Source of the DNA: Neckera pumila
Lineage: Eukaryota > Streptophyta > Bryopsida > Hypnales > Neckeraceae
Length of the DNA stretch: 64,000 bases
Reading direction: 5' to 3'
NCBI GenBank assembly: GCA_963969595.1
Contig: OZ018409.1
Coordinates: 41,181,282-41,245,281, forward strand
Shown here: positions 12,481-24,000 of the stretch, one piece after another
How the letters are laid out: each line of letters opens with the position of its first letter
Numbering within the stretch: the stretch's first letter is position 1
Program-made: the position numbers and the translations under genes
The notes under the pieces: model-generated
What the model saw: the letters and a program-made list of their open reading frames with translations, nothing else
What the model was told of the DNA's origin: nothing
The model's database searches: none

Positions 12481-13254
12481 ATCCGGCTATGTACATGATT
12501 AAGAGTGTTTGCACTTTGCAAGAGTGCTGAGGTGTGAGGAAGATGGGTGAGGAGGAATCCGGATCTGAGTCAACTGGGTAAGATCGATAGAATATATTTG
12601 TGAGAGTTATGGATCTGTGAAAGAGAATTAGTGCACTGTGTCTTTAAACCGTTGGGATAATGATCCGGAAGAGTGGTATGGATGCGCGTCCGGAACCTAG
12701 GAAGGGCTTTGTACGGAGATAAGCTACCGCCAGCGAAATATTTTCCACCACCAGAAGGCCTGCCAATTGCCGGATCAATCTGAGAGTCTCGAACAGAAGT
12801 GTCACAACTGATTCCGGGTGCTTGATCTGTCGTTGAAGTGAAGGAGTAGAAAGTGGATTTTGAATGACCTGTTTTCCAGAAAGATCATTTGGAGAGCTGT
12901 AAGAATTGTTGCCTACCTCTTCCCTACTACAAATCTGAAAGAAGATTGTTTGTATCTTTGTGAGTGTGTGAGTGTTTGAACTACAAGTGCTAAGTCTCTA
13001 TCCCTTCAAAAGACCAACAGTGGACCCCATGACGATAAAATAGGGGTACAGAAAACCAAAATTTCAATTGAGAGTTACCGGATTCCAGATAAGGACGGAT
13101 CCAAATTGGATTCTGAAAGGTCGTATTATCCGGAAGGAGAAAGAATAAAGTAATTGAGTTACAGATTGCTTGGGGTTTTGTTTTGGAGAGATATCCGGAT
13201 AGCCTTAGTTTGCAAATAACACCTAGAATTCCTTGGGACAATATTTTGTGTTAT

Positions 13255-13276
13255 CTTAGCACATCTTTGTGCTAAG
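13255..13276 (+). other. Perfect 9-bp hairpin in the 3' tail of element copy 2
   Basis: CTTAGCACA at 13255-13263 pairs with TGTGCTAAG at 13268-13276 around a TCTT loop. A related but imperfect hairpin stands at the same place in the minus-strand copy (near 2690-2710), just before the shared GATACTTAC end. It could be a processing or recognition structure of the element; that role is inference. Confidence 0.55.
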
Positions 13277-13315
13277 GATACTTACACTTGGACTGCGTGT
13301 ACGACAACCCTTCAA

Positions 13316-14398
13316 AATTCAAGGCTTGCCTCAACTTCAACCAGAAGCACTCTGACCAGAAGCAGCGAAGGGTACACAATGGCTTTCCTTTTTGTCTGCA
13401 CTACGATGTTTGTAAAGATGCACGACAACATCTCCAAAGCAGGACGGTTTGGGATCATTGCAAGAATGACCTTCCCTTTTGTTCCATTTTGGCTAGTACT
13501 CCCAGTACTATGAGCTTTTGCATACAAATTTTTAAAAATAAAATAAAATATGGATAATTAGTATGATACTAAAAATAGCATATTACCAAAATTTCAGACC
13601 TGAAAAAAATCTAAGTCAAAAATTACTCACAGAAAAGATGAGCTGAAATTTTGAAGAAAAAATATATTTTGACGTTTTAATTTGTAAAAAATAGGGAAAA
13701 TAATTTTTCTTAAAACTAAAAAATACCATTTGGAAAATCTTCATGTTAATGAGATTTCACCAAAAAAATAATGTTGAAACCATCTTCAATGCTCAGAATT
13801 GCACGCGCTAGGGAGCCTTCTTTGCATGGACATAGAGGAAATAAAATAAAATATTTTTTAATGCCCCTTAGTAGAAAGATAACTTCCTACTATGGAAATA
13901 GAGCATAGAAATTTCAGCTCCATATCATTAAATTTGGGGACTTTTTACGTAGTAAAAAACCCTAAAACTCAATACGTGACATATTAGTTTATATGATTTT
14001 TAAATATAAAATGATTTTTGAAATTTTTTGAAAAATATTAGATATGATTAAATTCATAAGAAGAATCTCCAATAAAAAATTCAAGTTCATATGAGTCATG
14101 CTTCAAAAGTTATTGCAAAAAGAAGCTTCAGCATTGCTTTTGTGACAATGTCTTTCTTGCAATCACCCTCTAATCTCGCCTTCAACCTTCACTATTGTTT
14201 TTGGATGTACAAACTCTGCAACAATGACACCCGCTGCTTGTATTTCTCAAATAGCAAAATTTTCACAGTCTAGATTGATTTCAACAACCCACAGTCAAAG
14301 TACGATTGGGCAATGGGTCCAATCCCAGCGTGAAGAAACCCAAGCAACCTCTGCTGCATATCTCCATCTACAAATTCGTCAAGCTCCTTGAAGACTAA
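13316..14398. other. AT-rich spacer, no gene seen
   Basis: Very A/T-rich with many A and T runs. Only short unrecognisable frames. Nothing else supported. Confidence 0.55.
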
Positions 14399-15440
14399 GT
14401 GACCCTCTCATTTGGAGGAACCTCTCATATCTTCTGCATTGAAGCTCATGAGATCTTGACCTGGAGCTTCATCAGTAGTGTGATGCCAGAGTCTAATATC
14501 TCTTCCCGAGCCCTAATTCCTATTTGGGCTGGAATCAGCACGGGAGTGGTGGGAATGGTTGCTGCAGCTGCCAAGGTGAATCTTTGGTCCATCTCTTGGT
14601 TTGCAAGTCCATCAAGAAGCTTCCACTATACAACGTTGGACCAAAGCATAGGACCACATGTGATCTTGTATGGAGAGTTTCGGAAGGCCACTGACAACTT
14701 CGATGAGAGAAATGTGCTTAGCAGAGGCGGATCTGGATCTGTGATCTGTGTACAAAAAATCCTTTGAGGTTCCAGGTGGGAATGTGCATTTGGAGGCTGT
14801 GAAGCAGATCCATTTCCAAGAGTCCAAGCAGTCAGAGTCACTCATTCATGCGGAAGTGGCTAGTCTGGGCCAAATTCGGCACCGGAATGTGGTGCAGTTG
14901 CAGAGCTGGTGCCAAGAGAAAAGATGCCTGTTGTTGGTTTAGGACTACATGCCCTATGGAGACCTCAATGAATTAAATGACCAAGACGATGTACTCTCTT
15001 TCAAGCTACGACACTCCATTCTTGAGTCCATTCTTGAAGAGGTGGGTGCAATTTTGGAATACTTGTATGAGGATTGTTTGAGTTGCATTTTGCATCAAGA
15101 CATCAAGTTGAATAATGTGTTGTTGGCTAGGGATTTCAAAACCCATCTAAGACTTTGAACTTACTCAAGGTGGATCATTACAAGGTGGAAAAATCACTCT
15201 GATTGTAGGGACTCTTGAATACATCTACATCAACAAAGCAACCAAGGAATGGGATGTTTATAGTTTTGGCATCTTGGTGCTTGAAGTGGTGTAAGAAAGC
15301 CATCCCTTGGATTTGTGAGCAATAGAATTTGAGGATCTTGTTTTGTTGCACATGATTTGGCAAGCTCAAGAAGGTGGGTCTCTTCTCTATATGGTACATC
15401 TAAGATTGCTTCAAATTCTTCAATCTTTAAGGTTAGTGCC
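14399..15440 (+). pseudogene. Receptor-like kinase pseudogene (lectin-RLK-like kinase domain)
   Basis: A hydrophobic segment (WAGISTGVVGMVAAAAKV, about 14530-14580) is followed by a juxtamembrane/kinase start FRKATDNFDERNVLSRGGSG (glycine loop). After a frame change at about 14745 come VYKKSFEV, AVKQIHFQESKQSESLIHAE (the catalytic Lys) and RHRNVVQLQSWCQEKRCLLL. A TAG at 14941 stands where kinases have a Tyr or Phe. Then DYMPYGDLNEL, CILHQDIKLNNVLL (the HRD motif changed to HQD), a frame change, DFELTQGG (DFG changed to DFE), a segment resembling the APE region (IVGTLEYIYINKAT) and EWDVYSFGILVLEVV followed by TAA. Loss of HRD Arg, DFG Gly and APE with stops and shifts makes it inactive. The extracellular domain was not found upstream. 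Confidence 0.8.
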
Positions 15441-15625
15441 ATATATGTGAGGTCACATATGCAATAGGACCTCCTCCCTTATCTTTAAACTCTAACAATT
15501 TAGGTATCAACAACAATGTATTTATAGCAATAGGTATGTGGATGTTGATGTTAAAGTCTATATTAGTAAGGTTGTCAATCTCTTTTTCTTGGGACTCTTG
15601 TATAGCCTTCCCAATCCAAAAGTTC

Positions 15626-15913
15626 CATTAGAAGAGATTTGAGGGCATTGGAGGTCCGTTTCAGGCCCATTCCCCAATCTGGCCAAATCTGAAAACAGTC
15701 AGTACGGATTGTCAAAAAAAAAAGAAGAAAAATCCTCTCCTTTACATTTCAAGCAAAAAAAGAATTATTTTTATTTTTTATTTTTTTCAAAAATAACGAG
15801 GCACTCTCTCGACCACATCAACCTAGCAGCTTTCCTGCGTTCCATAGCGTGGGAATGCTGCAGGAACACAGGATAACTTGCGGGCTCTTAGAGGCCTCAA
15901 ATCTCTTCTAATG
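15626..15913. mobile_element. 288-bp MITE with perfect 19-bp terminal inverted repeats
   Basis: CATTAGAAGAGATTTGAGG at 15626-15644 is exactly inverted at 15895-15913. The interior has A-rich runs and no coding capacity. It is related in ends and interior (CCCCAATCTG, GACCACnTCAnCCT) to the larger inverted-repeat copy at 58519-60292. No clear target duplication was seen. Confidence 0.85.
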
Positions 15914-16247
15914 AATCATAGATGGGACAAGTGAATGGAATATTGCAACAGATTTGGGACGTATGTATGTAGAGAATGTATTTACCATCACTACCATAGC
16001 AATGCCTTCTCTGCCATCCATCAAGCCTTTGGGATTCTACCATTTATTGGAATTCTCACAAACTTCTTTTAGTTTGAATCCAAATACACTTCTTGATAGT
16101 ATTTCAAGAACTTATACCAAGGTGCTTATGGATGATTCTGCATTGTACTATATTTTAGGCAATTTCATTTCATAAAGACAATTAGTCATTGTTGTCATTG
16201 TCATTAGTATTTCTATCCTCTATTTTGGACTTCAATTTTACATTTCA

Positions 16248-16626
16248 TTGTCAAGGATGTAAAAATTTTCCCCCTATTTTGGGCTATCAATTTTGAGTTC
16301 ATATTTAGAATCCTAAACCTTGAAGTCAGGTTTTTTTTTGCCATTTTTTATAAAGTGCTAAAGTGGCAATATAAAATGTTTTAGTGTTGCTCCAAACTTC
16401 AGCATTTTTCTACATATTGGATAGAAAATATCACATTATGCGATATCACATATTCATAATTCTATTTTCATCCACAATCTAGTGATTTCATCTAAGAATT
16501 TTTTGATTTGAAGTTTTCAAGCAATCATTTTCTGGTGCAATCTAGCACTAAAAAGACAAAAAAAGAACTTGCTTGAGGTCAAACTGATGGCCTAAAATAG
16601 GGGACAGATTTTTACATCCATGACAA
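16248..16626. mobile_element. TIR element (MITE), about 380 bp
   Basis: The left end TTGTCAAGGATGTAAAAAT with CCCCTATTTTGGGCTATC (16248-16289) is inverted at the right end (16586-16626, GATGGCCTAAAATAGGGG then TTTTTACATCCATGACAA). There are a few mismatches over about 40 bp. No coding capacity. Confidence 0.75.
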
Positions 16627-16650
16627 GTGTGATGGAGAAAAAATTCTCAC

Positions 16651-16910
16651 CCTTCTTTTGAAGGCCAGGGAAGACTGACCCCTCTATTGCCCTGTTTTTC
16701 TATCCCTAGATAAAACACTGGAATCTTTTTATTTGCCATCCATGAAAAAATTTACAAATTTTGAATTCATATTTGCAATCAAAGACCCCAAATTAGTCTA
16801 GGGAGGTGAAGAGAAACAAATTTTACACGGCCCCAAATAGGGGGCAATTTTGACATTTACCCTAGGTTGGGGCAATAGAGGGGTCAGTCCTCCCTGGCCT
16901 CCTTTGAAGG
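16651..16910. mobile_element. TIR element (MITE), 260 bp, upstream of psaF
   Basis: GGCCAGGGAAGACTGACCCC then TCTATTGCCC near the left end (16651-16692) is inverted near the right end (16868-16910, GGGCAATAGAGGGG then TCAGTCCTCCCTGGCC), with one or two mismatches over about 34 bp. It ends about 350 bp before the psaF start, so it may lie in that promoter. Confidence 0.8.
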
Positions 16911-17111
16911 CTTGTAGCACTACCTTTGACAAATCCTGTTCTTCCTATTTTTCCCCTTGAAGTGAATGACCCCCCCATCCAACATCAAAAACACTACAGT
17001 GTATGTTTTCTCCGCAAGCCCTGCACCAACGGAAAGCACCCAAAAGGCCAGCCACGCCATCAGAGAGCGGAACGGCGATAGGCCAACGATCCAAGGGGGC
17101 CAGATCTTCTG

Positions 17112-17117
17112 GATAAG
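17112..17117 (+). promoter_or_regulatory. Possible I-box (GATAAG) upstream of psaF
   Basis: GATAAG lies 142 bases before the psaF ATG, and a CT-rich leader (CTCTCCTCTCTCCC) follows. I-boxes are known from light-regulated plant promoters. A six-base match alone is weak evidence. Confidence 0.25.
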
Positions 17118-17258
17118 GGTGTGCCTCACACAAGCCCAAGTAAGCTCCGCTCGCGCTTCTCTTCGCTCAGTCCCCATCCCATTCCTTTTCCTCTCCTCTC
17201 TCCCTTGGTTGTTGTTTCCTGAGGGTCCTCTCTCTCCCTTCGCAGCTTTTCTGTAGCT

Positions 17259-18002
17259 ATGGCGTCCACGGTCTCCATGGCCGCTCTCGCCCCCGCGGGT
17301 CTGATCGCACCGCTCGACTTGAGCTCCCGCTCGGCCATCTCTGGCGCTCGCGCCTCCGTGTTCGTGAAAAACACCCGGGCCAGGACTACCTGCTCCGCCT
17401 CATCCGTCGACACCACTGAGACCACATTTGCCCAAACTGCAGGGAAGTTCGCCACCGCAATGGCGCTGGCTGCCGTCGTTGGGACCAGCGACTTCGTGGT
17501 GCAGGAAGCCCGCGCCGACGTCGCAGGGTTGACGCCTTGCAAGGAGAGCAAGGGCTTCGCCAAGCGGGAGAAGCAGGAGATCAAGAAGCTGGAGTCGAGG
17601 TTGAAGCTGTACGCGCCTAATAGCGCCCCGGCTTTGGCCATCAATGCCACCATCGAGAAGACGAAGAGACGGTTTGCGTTCTACGGGAGCGAGGGCTTGT
17701 TGTGCGGAACCGATGGGTTGCCTCATTTGATCGTGGACGGGGACCAGAAGCATTTAGGCGAGTTCGTGTACCCGGGGCTCGTGTTCTTGTACATCACGGG
17801 GTGGATTGGGTGGGTGGGACGTGCCTACTTGATCGAAATCAAAGGCGGAAAGAAGCCCACGGAGAAGGAGATCATCATCGACGTGCCGCTGGCGCTCCGG
17901 ATCATGGCCAGGGGCTTCACGTGGCCCGTGGCAGCTCTGGGAGAGCTCAGGAATGGACAGCTGTTGGAGAAGAACTCCAACATCTCCGTCTCCCCAAGAT
18001 AA
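17259..18002 (+). CDS. psaF: Photosystem I reaction centre subunit III, PsaF precursor
   Basis: PsaF is the lumen-side plastocyanin-docking subunit of photosystem I. The frame is 247 residues in one exon. Residues 1-86 form a bipartite transit peptide: a Ser/Ala/Arg-rich stroma part, then a hydrophobic Ala-rich thylakoid signal ending in ARA, giving a predicted mature start at Asp87 ([19 protein letters not shown]). The mature part has the Lys-rich helix used for docking ([19 protein letters not shown]), the conserved [14 protein letters not shown] stretch, a membrane segment ([20 protein letters not shown]) and the C-terminal [20 protein letters not shown] region. Mature length, about 161 residues, is as expected. 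The first ATG after a CT-rich leader was chosen because it begins the plastid-type peptide. GC content is clearly higher than in the surroundings, with strong G/C at third positions. There is no neighbour relation. Confidence 0.97.
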   Translation: MASTVSMAALAPAGLIAPLDLSSRSAISGARASVFVKNTRARTTCSASSVDTTETTFAQTAGKFATAMALAAVVGTSDFVVQEARADVAGLTPCKESKGFAKREKQEIKKLESRLKLYAPNSAPALAINATIEKTKRRFAFYGSEGLLCGTDGLPHLIVDGDQKHLGEFVYPGLVFLYITGWIGWVGRAYLIEIKGGKKPTEKEIIIDVPLALRIMARGFTWPVAALGELRNGQLLEKNSNISVSPR

Positions 18003-18061
18003 AGAACTTCTACTCACCTAGTGTATGATTATCAACTACTGTAACTGTGCTTAATTGGTGT

Positions 18062-18067
18062 AATAAA
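18062..18067 (+). terminator. Possible polyadenylation signal of psaF
   Basis: AATAAA 59 bases after the stop codon, in a T/A-rich 3' region. Plausible near-upstream element; not proof of the cleavage site. Confidence 0.4.
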
Positions 18068-21064
18068 CACGACATTGTAGCTTTACTTCATTACTATGGC
18101 TTCTCTGTATGTGCATGATCTGTATGTGCATGGCAACAGTAGTACTTTACCGGAAGCGTTTCTTGGAGAGTCTAAATTCACATGTAGACTTACGCTGTGC
18201 TCAACGATCCTCTTCGCAATCTATGAAGCTTTGTTTTTGAAATGGATGTTTGATGAAAGTGAGGCTTGGTGATTGCCAAGGTAGTGTAATTCAAACAGGT
18301 TAGTTCGAATGCGTCATGGTTGTTCTTTACTGTTTGTGTTCCTTCTGAATTTTCTTTTTCAAGTGTCGCTTTTGGATGCGTTTGCATTTATAACCTTTGA
18401 TCTGAAATTTTGCTGAACCTCTCCTGGCTGGTACCACCTACCATTGAGAGAAGCATAGTTTGAGCTGCAATTGTGATATCGGATTCACGCCAATTTGAGC
18501 TGTATCTAACCAAGTAGGAACTTCAGCTGACTGGAGTTAATTAATGGTTGCCAGATTGATATTTATTCATGTTACGACTTTCACTTCTACAGAACTGAAC
18601 TCTCCGATTTTGGATTAATTATGTCCATTCCAATGGTGTGGTTGAAATGGTTAACCCTCCCACCGAATCTCGAACCGATAACTCTAATGTCCTGTCTGTT
18701 GTCTTAGTGCAGATCAGAAGAGATAGTTAACTCCCAATTAACAGTCCTTAATGCGCTACCTACATAACTGGCGCTACTGGCGCTACGTGTTTGGCACGGG
18801 CGTGGCCTAATTGGGATATCTTTTTCGTCCCAGTGTGAATTGCATTCAGTGGGATATCAGATCATGCCAATTTCTTCATTTTCTGACAAGAATGTTCATC
18901 GTCCTGTGGTTTCTCTCATTAAGTGCAGGCTGACTCTGGAGTGTATGTGCACTGTATCCGCTTCTCAATCTCCAGTACATGTTGTCTTTGAATCCCATTT
19001 TGTCTCGAGGGTTACTGATGTTGCCCGGTTTTGAACAAAAAGATATTTTCATCACCCAATTCAAACCTGGCTTGAAATATTGATTCCCACTCCCTCTTCT
19101 CCATGTCTTTTCAGGTGTTTGGAAGAAACTGGAGTTGCAATTCCTTTCAAAAGACCTGAGAAGAGGGAGTGGGTTTCAATGCTGTCCTACATGGTCCATT
19201 GAGGAACTGGATGTGTGATTATCCGATGTTCGTTGAACATGTCTGTTGACCTAAGCTTACTGAACTTGTCATTGCACCTGGAATATGTTTTCTTTGTGCG
19301 CCCACTCATAATAGACGAAGAATTTCTTCACAATTCTTTTATGTTAGTCAAGATGCTTTATAGAATGCAATTAAGTGGGGTACCTCAAGTTGTAGATACT
19401 TGTTTCCCCAATGGATCATGCCCTTGTTACTCATCATGAATAATATTTTTGAGGATCTCACATGAGAGGATATGAGAGGATTTTGGAAGATCATAAGGTT
19501 GGGTTGCCTTCATAAGGAATAGGAACCTCTCTATGATATTCTAAATTAGCAAATTTATTTGAAACTTTGGTGCAAAAATCCACATGTTTTCCTCGACGAA
19601 CCTCCTTGCAAAATGTTTGAAGGTGAGGCCATAAGGGTTTTATAGATTTTTACTATGGGATAAGGATTGCAAACACGCAAATACACAACATGATAAGGGA
19701 TATTTTGATGTATTTTCCATCATGTAGGGGATTTGCATTTGTTTTCCTTCATATTAGACAAGGGATTTGTGTAGATTCCCCTTGCCCTAGATGTTAAAAG
19801 TAGATGTTACACAAAGTATTTGTAAAGTAATTCTCTATAAAACAAACGTATTATAATACCATCAAGAATACTATGCATCTTAGTGAAAGGCCATGTGATA
19901 GACCAATTACATACTCACAAACTATATCAACTTGAAATTTGGCCAATTGTAAGATTTTTTTTTCGAGATTAATATTTAGATACAACAAGTAGAGGGAGTT
20001 TAGCTCAATGAATTCAATGAACTTATGACATGGTAGTGGATTTGTGGTTCAATAAACTCTCAAAACATTCTTCTTCGTTCAAAATGGTGAATACAAAAGT
20101 TTAAGAAGTTTACTAAATTCTTTACCTCCTATTGTAACTACCTCTAATAAAACACAAGTTTTGCACGGCTATAATTCTCAAGAGTTTTCCTAAGGTGTAA
20201 ATTCATCCAATGCATGTAGTGTTGCTTATAAAGTTTAATACCAACACTAGTACTATATGTATAGGTCAATTTTGTAAATAATTCAAAAAAATTTGGAAGA
20301 TGTCAAAATTTTAAAAGTTATTTACAACTATTCTTAAAAATTTGAAAAATTGGGAAAAACAACACATTTACAAATGAATAGAAAGAATCAATTCAAAATT
20401 AGGGATGTCCTCATACAGTGCCGAAAACAAAAATTTCCTTATTACCCTACCAAATTGTCGAATTGCTAAAACTAATTTATTTTGACAAGATAGTGCCAAA
20501 ACTGCTCTACACGTACGATACATGCAGTCTAAATTTTATTTTCAATTCACTAACCAATAATATTTACATATTGTATGAGATACTCGTGTAAGAAAATCTT
20601 AGATTGTAGTTCATTTAATTATCCAATTGATACCATCACCTCAAATTATGGTATCTATCAACGCTGCAAGGTTTGGATGAACGGAGGTCACCTCGAGTGC
20701 ACGGTAAACCGACGGACAAAGTATTCGTTCACTTTTCGACGAAAACTCTGCTGCAGATGTTTGTCGTTCGTCGAATTCTCCTCCTGTGGAAGAAGCCGAA
20801 GATTGTTGTAGGGCTGCCGCTTCCAGACTCTTCCTTGCCCTGCAGTCCTGTGAAACAGAAGACTGGAGATTGATGCGGGTTCATGGCACCTAACAGTGAG
20901 AGAGTCAAGAAGTGGAGGATTCGGGATTGAATTAGTGGAAGCTTGTCTCGCTCCCAGTTAGTTGCAGCAGTGGATTTATTCATTAGCTCTTGCGGGGAGT
21001 TTTGCAGGTCCAATTTTCGGACTGATCGGGTGGCTGTTGCTCCGAATTTTCCCTGTTGCTCAAA
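18068..21064. other. Intergenic region without supported gene
   Basis: About 3 kb of mostly AT-rich sequence with short random frames. 18620-18680 contains a GGTTCGAGATTC word on the minus strand that resembles a tRNA B-box, but no matching tRNA body. 20560-21060 is more GC-rich and probably holds the promoter and 5' leader of the HSP90 gene. No perfect heat-shock element was identified by eye. Confidence 0.5.
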
Positions 21065-24000
21065 ATGTATTCTTTGTCCCGGCGGACGCTTGCAAAGCGT
21101 GCATTGAGATCTGTTGCGGCGTGTCCAGGGGTCACGTTTGATGTCAGTCGCTGTCTTTCCTCGGCGGCCGCTTCAAGTGCTTCATTTCCATTGGAAGAGG
21201 TTGGCTGGCTTTTCCTTCCCGATCGATCGATGGACTCTTTTTCCTTCTCCTCTTGTTTTGATCATTTTTGGTGCAGAGCTTTTCCTTCAGAAAGTCGTAA
21301 CATTTCTCTTACAGAATTTCTGATGATAATCATCGTGATTTAAGAAATAATAATACTGCAATGTCTATGCACTTGCAATCGGAAAGGCCTCTACTTCGAA
21401 CTGAAAGACCATTTGGGTCGTTTTTTTCGCTCTAAGGTTTAAGTGGGGTTTAAGGTTTGAACCTAGTGTTTCATCATACTTAGTCTTTTGAAATTTGTCT
21501 GTTGTTCTGTATATTGGATTGCCTCTGGTCTCCTTAGTTTGAGAACTTTTTGTGGGTGAACCAAATCTCACCTCAACTCGTAACTTGGTATAAATTTCAC
21601 CTTTTTAATTGCACAAAATTTCATCAAAGACATTGCATAGGGTTGCACCTACCTCACTAGTCACTACCAGAATATTCGCCAATGAGACTTCTATTCAGAC
21701 TTCAAAACGGCGGGCTTGCCTTCTGGTCAATTCATTTACTGGAGCGGGCGCATTCAGGCTTGACGACGAAGGTTTATGCATTTTGTTCATATTTTTTCAA
21801 AAAAGTATTTAACCTTTTGTTTTCGTTATTGCAGGCCTCAAGCGACAGAGGCAGTTGCAATGCCCAATCAAGAGATCTCTCGGAACATGCGTTCACGAAC
21901 TCTAGATTTTCCTTCAATCCTGTACGAAACATTTCTGGGGCATGCACTGGACGAACCGCCTTGTCCAATCCTGTTTATGATAAATTGAGGCACGACAGCA
22001 CTCGGTATGAGTCGAACGCGGCGGCGGTGAATGCACCAGTGGAGAAGTATGAATATCAAGCTGAGGTACTGATATCCTCTGTAAACATTCATGTTTTTGT
22101 GTGCTCTGTTTGTCATTCTATGTGAGTGGTGGCTAACAGTCACGAGCTTGGTGTGAAAACAGGTGAGCAGGCTTTTGGATCTCATTGTGAACAGTCTCTA
22201 CAGCAATAAGGAAGTGTTTCTGCGAGAACTTGTCAGGTAATATTTGACTTATGACTTCAGGATTCAGAAGGATATGCTTTATTATGCGTAGTTCGTAATG
22301 TCCTTGCTCGTCTGTGCAATAAAAGGCTAGGTTATACCGTTACTAAATCTGGAGTTAAATGGGTGGAGTTTTGCAGCAATGCGAGTGATGCTTTGGACAA
22401 ACTGCGGTTCTTAAGCGTTACTGACACGAGCATGTTGGAGGCCAATTCCAATCTAGAAATTCGCATCAAGGCTGATCATGATGCTGGGACTCTTACTATT
22501 ACGTAAGCTCTTTGTCCAATTCAATTTGTCATGTACAGTGACAGGCTGGATGGGCTGTTCTAGAGAAGAGTAAGGCAACGTTTACGTAGGACTGGAAAGC
22601 AAATGCTTTTTTAGGTTTTGCATTTGCAGCTGGACTTGGGCATCGTAGAAGGTTTCTCCTAGTCGTGTGGGATTGTGACGTTGAATTTCAATGAATGTTG
22701 CGAATGACAGGGACTCAGGTGTTGGAATGACTCGCGAAGATTTGATTGAGAGCCTGGGAACTATCGCACATAGTGGGACCGCCAAATTTTTAAAAGCGCT
22801 TAAGGTGATTATCTCACCACACAGTTGTAAAGACACTCATCTGGGCAATCTGTTGTACTATGGGAGTAGAAAAGTCATTAGAAATGTTGTCTATTCTACT
22901 TATCTTTACATCTTTACACTGTCATGTTGTATATTCAACAGAGCTGTTTTGAATGCTCTTTATTTCAAGCATGATCACGTACTCTTTGAGGTTGAGACTT
23001 AGTCCGACGCATGAGTATGTGCCCCTATTGTTTATTGCATGGATTCTTATTTACTTTATGGAATTGGAAGCGACCTAGATTTTCCGAAGGAAACATTAGG
23101 GCCCTGAGAATGCGAACTCCGAATTTACGAAAACAGATTCTCTTTGACCAGTGGTCGTGAATATCATCTGGCAAAGCCCTGGCGGTTTCTCTTGGGTTTA
23201 CAACGAAAGACCACGTTTGAAGATTTTCATGACTGTGATTATCAATGTGACTGTAATTCGTTCTATTGACCATGACAACAGGAAAACCAGGGGAGTAACC
23301 GGGATAACAATTTGATTGGTCAATTCGGTGTTGGCTTCTATTCCGCTTTCCTTGTGGCAGATAAGGTAAAGAGCACATGACTCTAGCTGCTTCTCCATAG
23401 TGGTAATTGCTTTCAATGACTAAATCAAGCACATAGGCAGGATTTGCTTTCTTGTTGCTCTGCCATGTGTATGTAATTTACAAGTTTTTTGCTAAACGAA
23501 ATGAATCCTGATGAACCGGCTCCTGTAACTTGAAATGCCCACAATTATTGTGTTCGTAACTTTTTTTCATTTGTTTGGAGAAGATATGTTGGTTTCATTA
23601 TTTCCCAGTAATTCTTTCAATGGATGCTTGATTGTGGTGGAATCAGTTGTGTTCTGATAGAATGGTTCTCAAGGAGGATTTCTTTTTCTATTGACCTAGG
23701 TATCTGTTTCAACGAAAAGTGCAAAATCCGACAAGCAATTTGTCTGGGAAGGAGAGGCAGACACAAGTTCTTATACAATTAGGGAGGAGACGGAATCTGA
23801 CAAACTTATACCTCGAGGCACTTCTATCACTCTGCATCTCAAGGTATTTTTTCATTGTATAATATATTGTACTGTATTCATTCGGATATCTGCTGAACCT
23901 TTCTTTACCTGAGATTGAGATCTCATGGATGTGTGTCAAACCGTTTTTCTAAGTTCTCGTTGTTGCTACGCAGGATGCTCATAGGTATGAATTTGCAGAT

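Larger units (their letters stand above)
8440..13315 (+). mobile_element. CCGGA-rich repeat element, copy 2
   Basis: Same family as 2645-6275 but on the plus strand. Leader 8440-8786 has many TCCGG words. A coding frame covers 8787-10509. A non-CCGG insertion interrupts about 10.6-12.5 kb, and the 3' tail resumes at 12480-13315. The tail aligns with the minus copy in order: ATCCCTTCAAAAGACCAAC, TGGACCC, TAAAATAGGGGTA, CCGGATAGC, TTGGGACAAT, then a hairpin and GATACTTAC with TGCGTGTACGACA. Both ends were set by this comparison and are uncertain by tens of bases. Confidence 0.7.

Noticed and set aside
17126..17753. Long minus-strand frames opposite psaF
   Set aside because: They are shadows of the GC-rich psaF coding sequence with no recognisable product.
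18620..18690. tRNA-like word GGTTCGAGATTC on the minus strand
   Set aside because: Resembles a Pol III B-box, but no A-box or cloverleaf could be built around it. At most a tRNA-derived repeat scrap.
21056..21064. Upstream TTG as the HSP90 start
   Set aside because: The ATG at 21065 is in frame nine bases later and begins the Arg/Ser-rich presequence; a TTG start is not expected for a nuclear gene.
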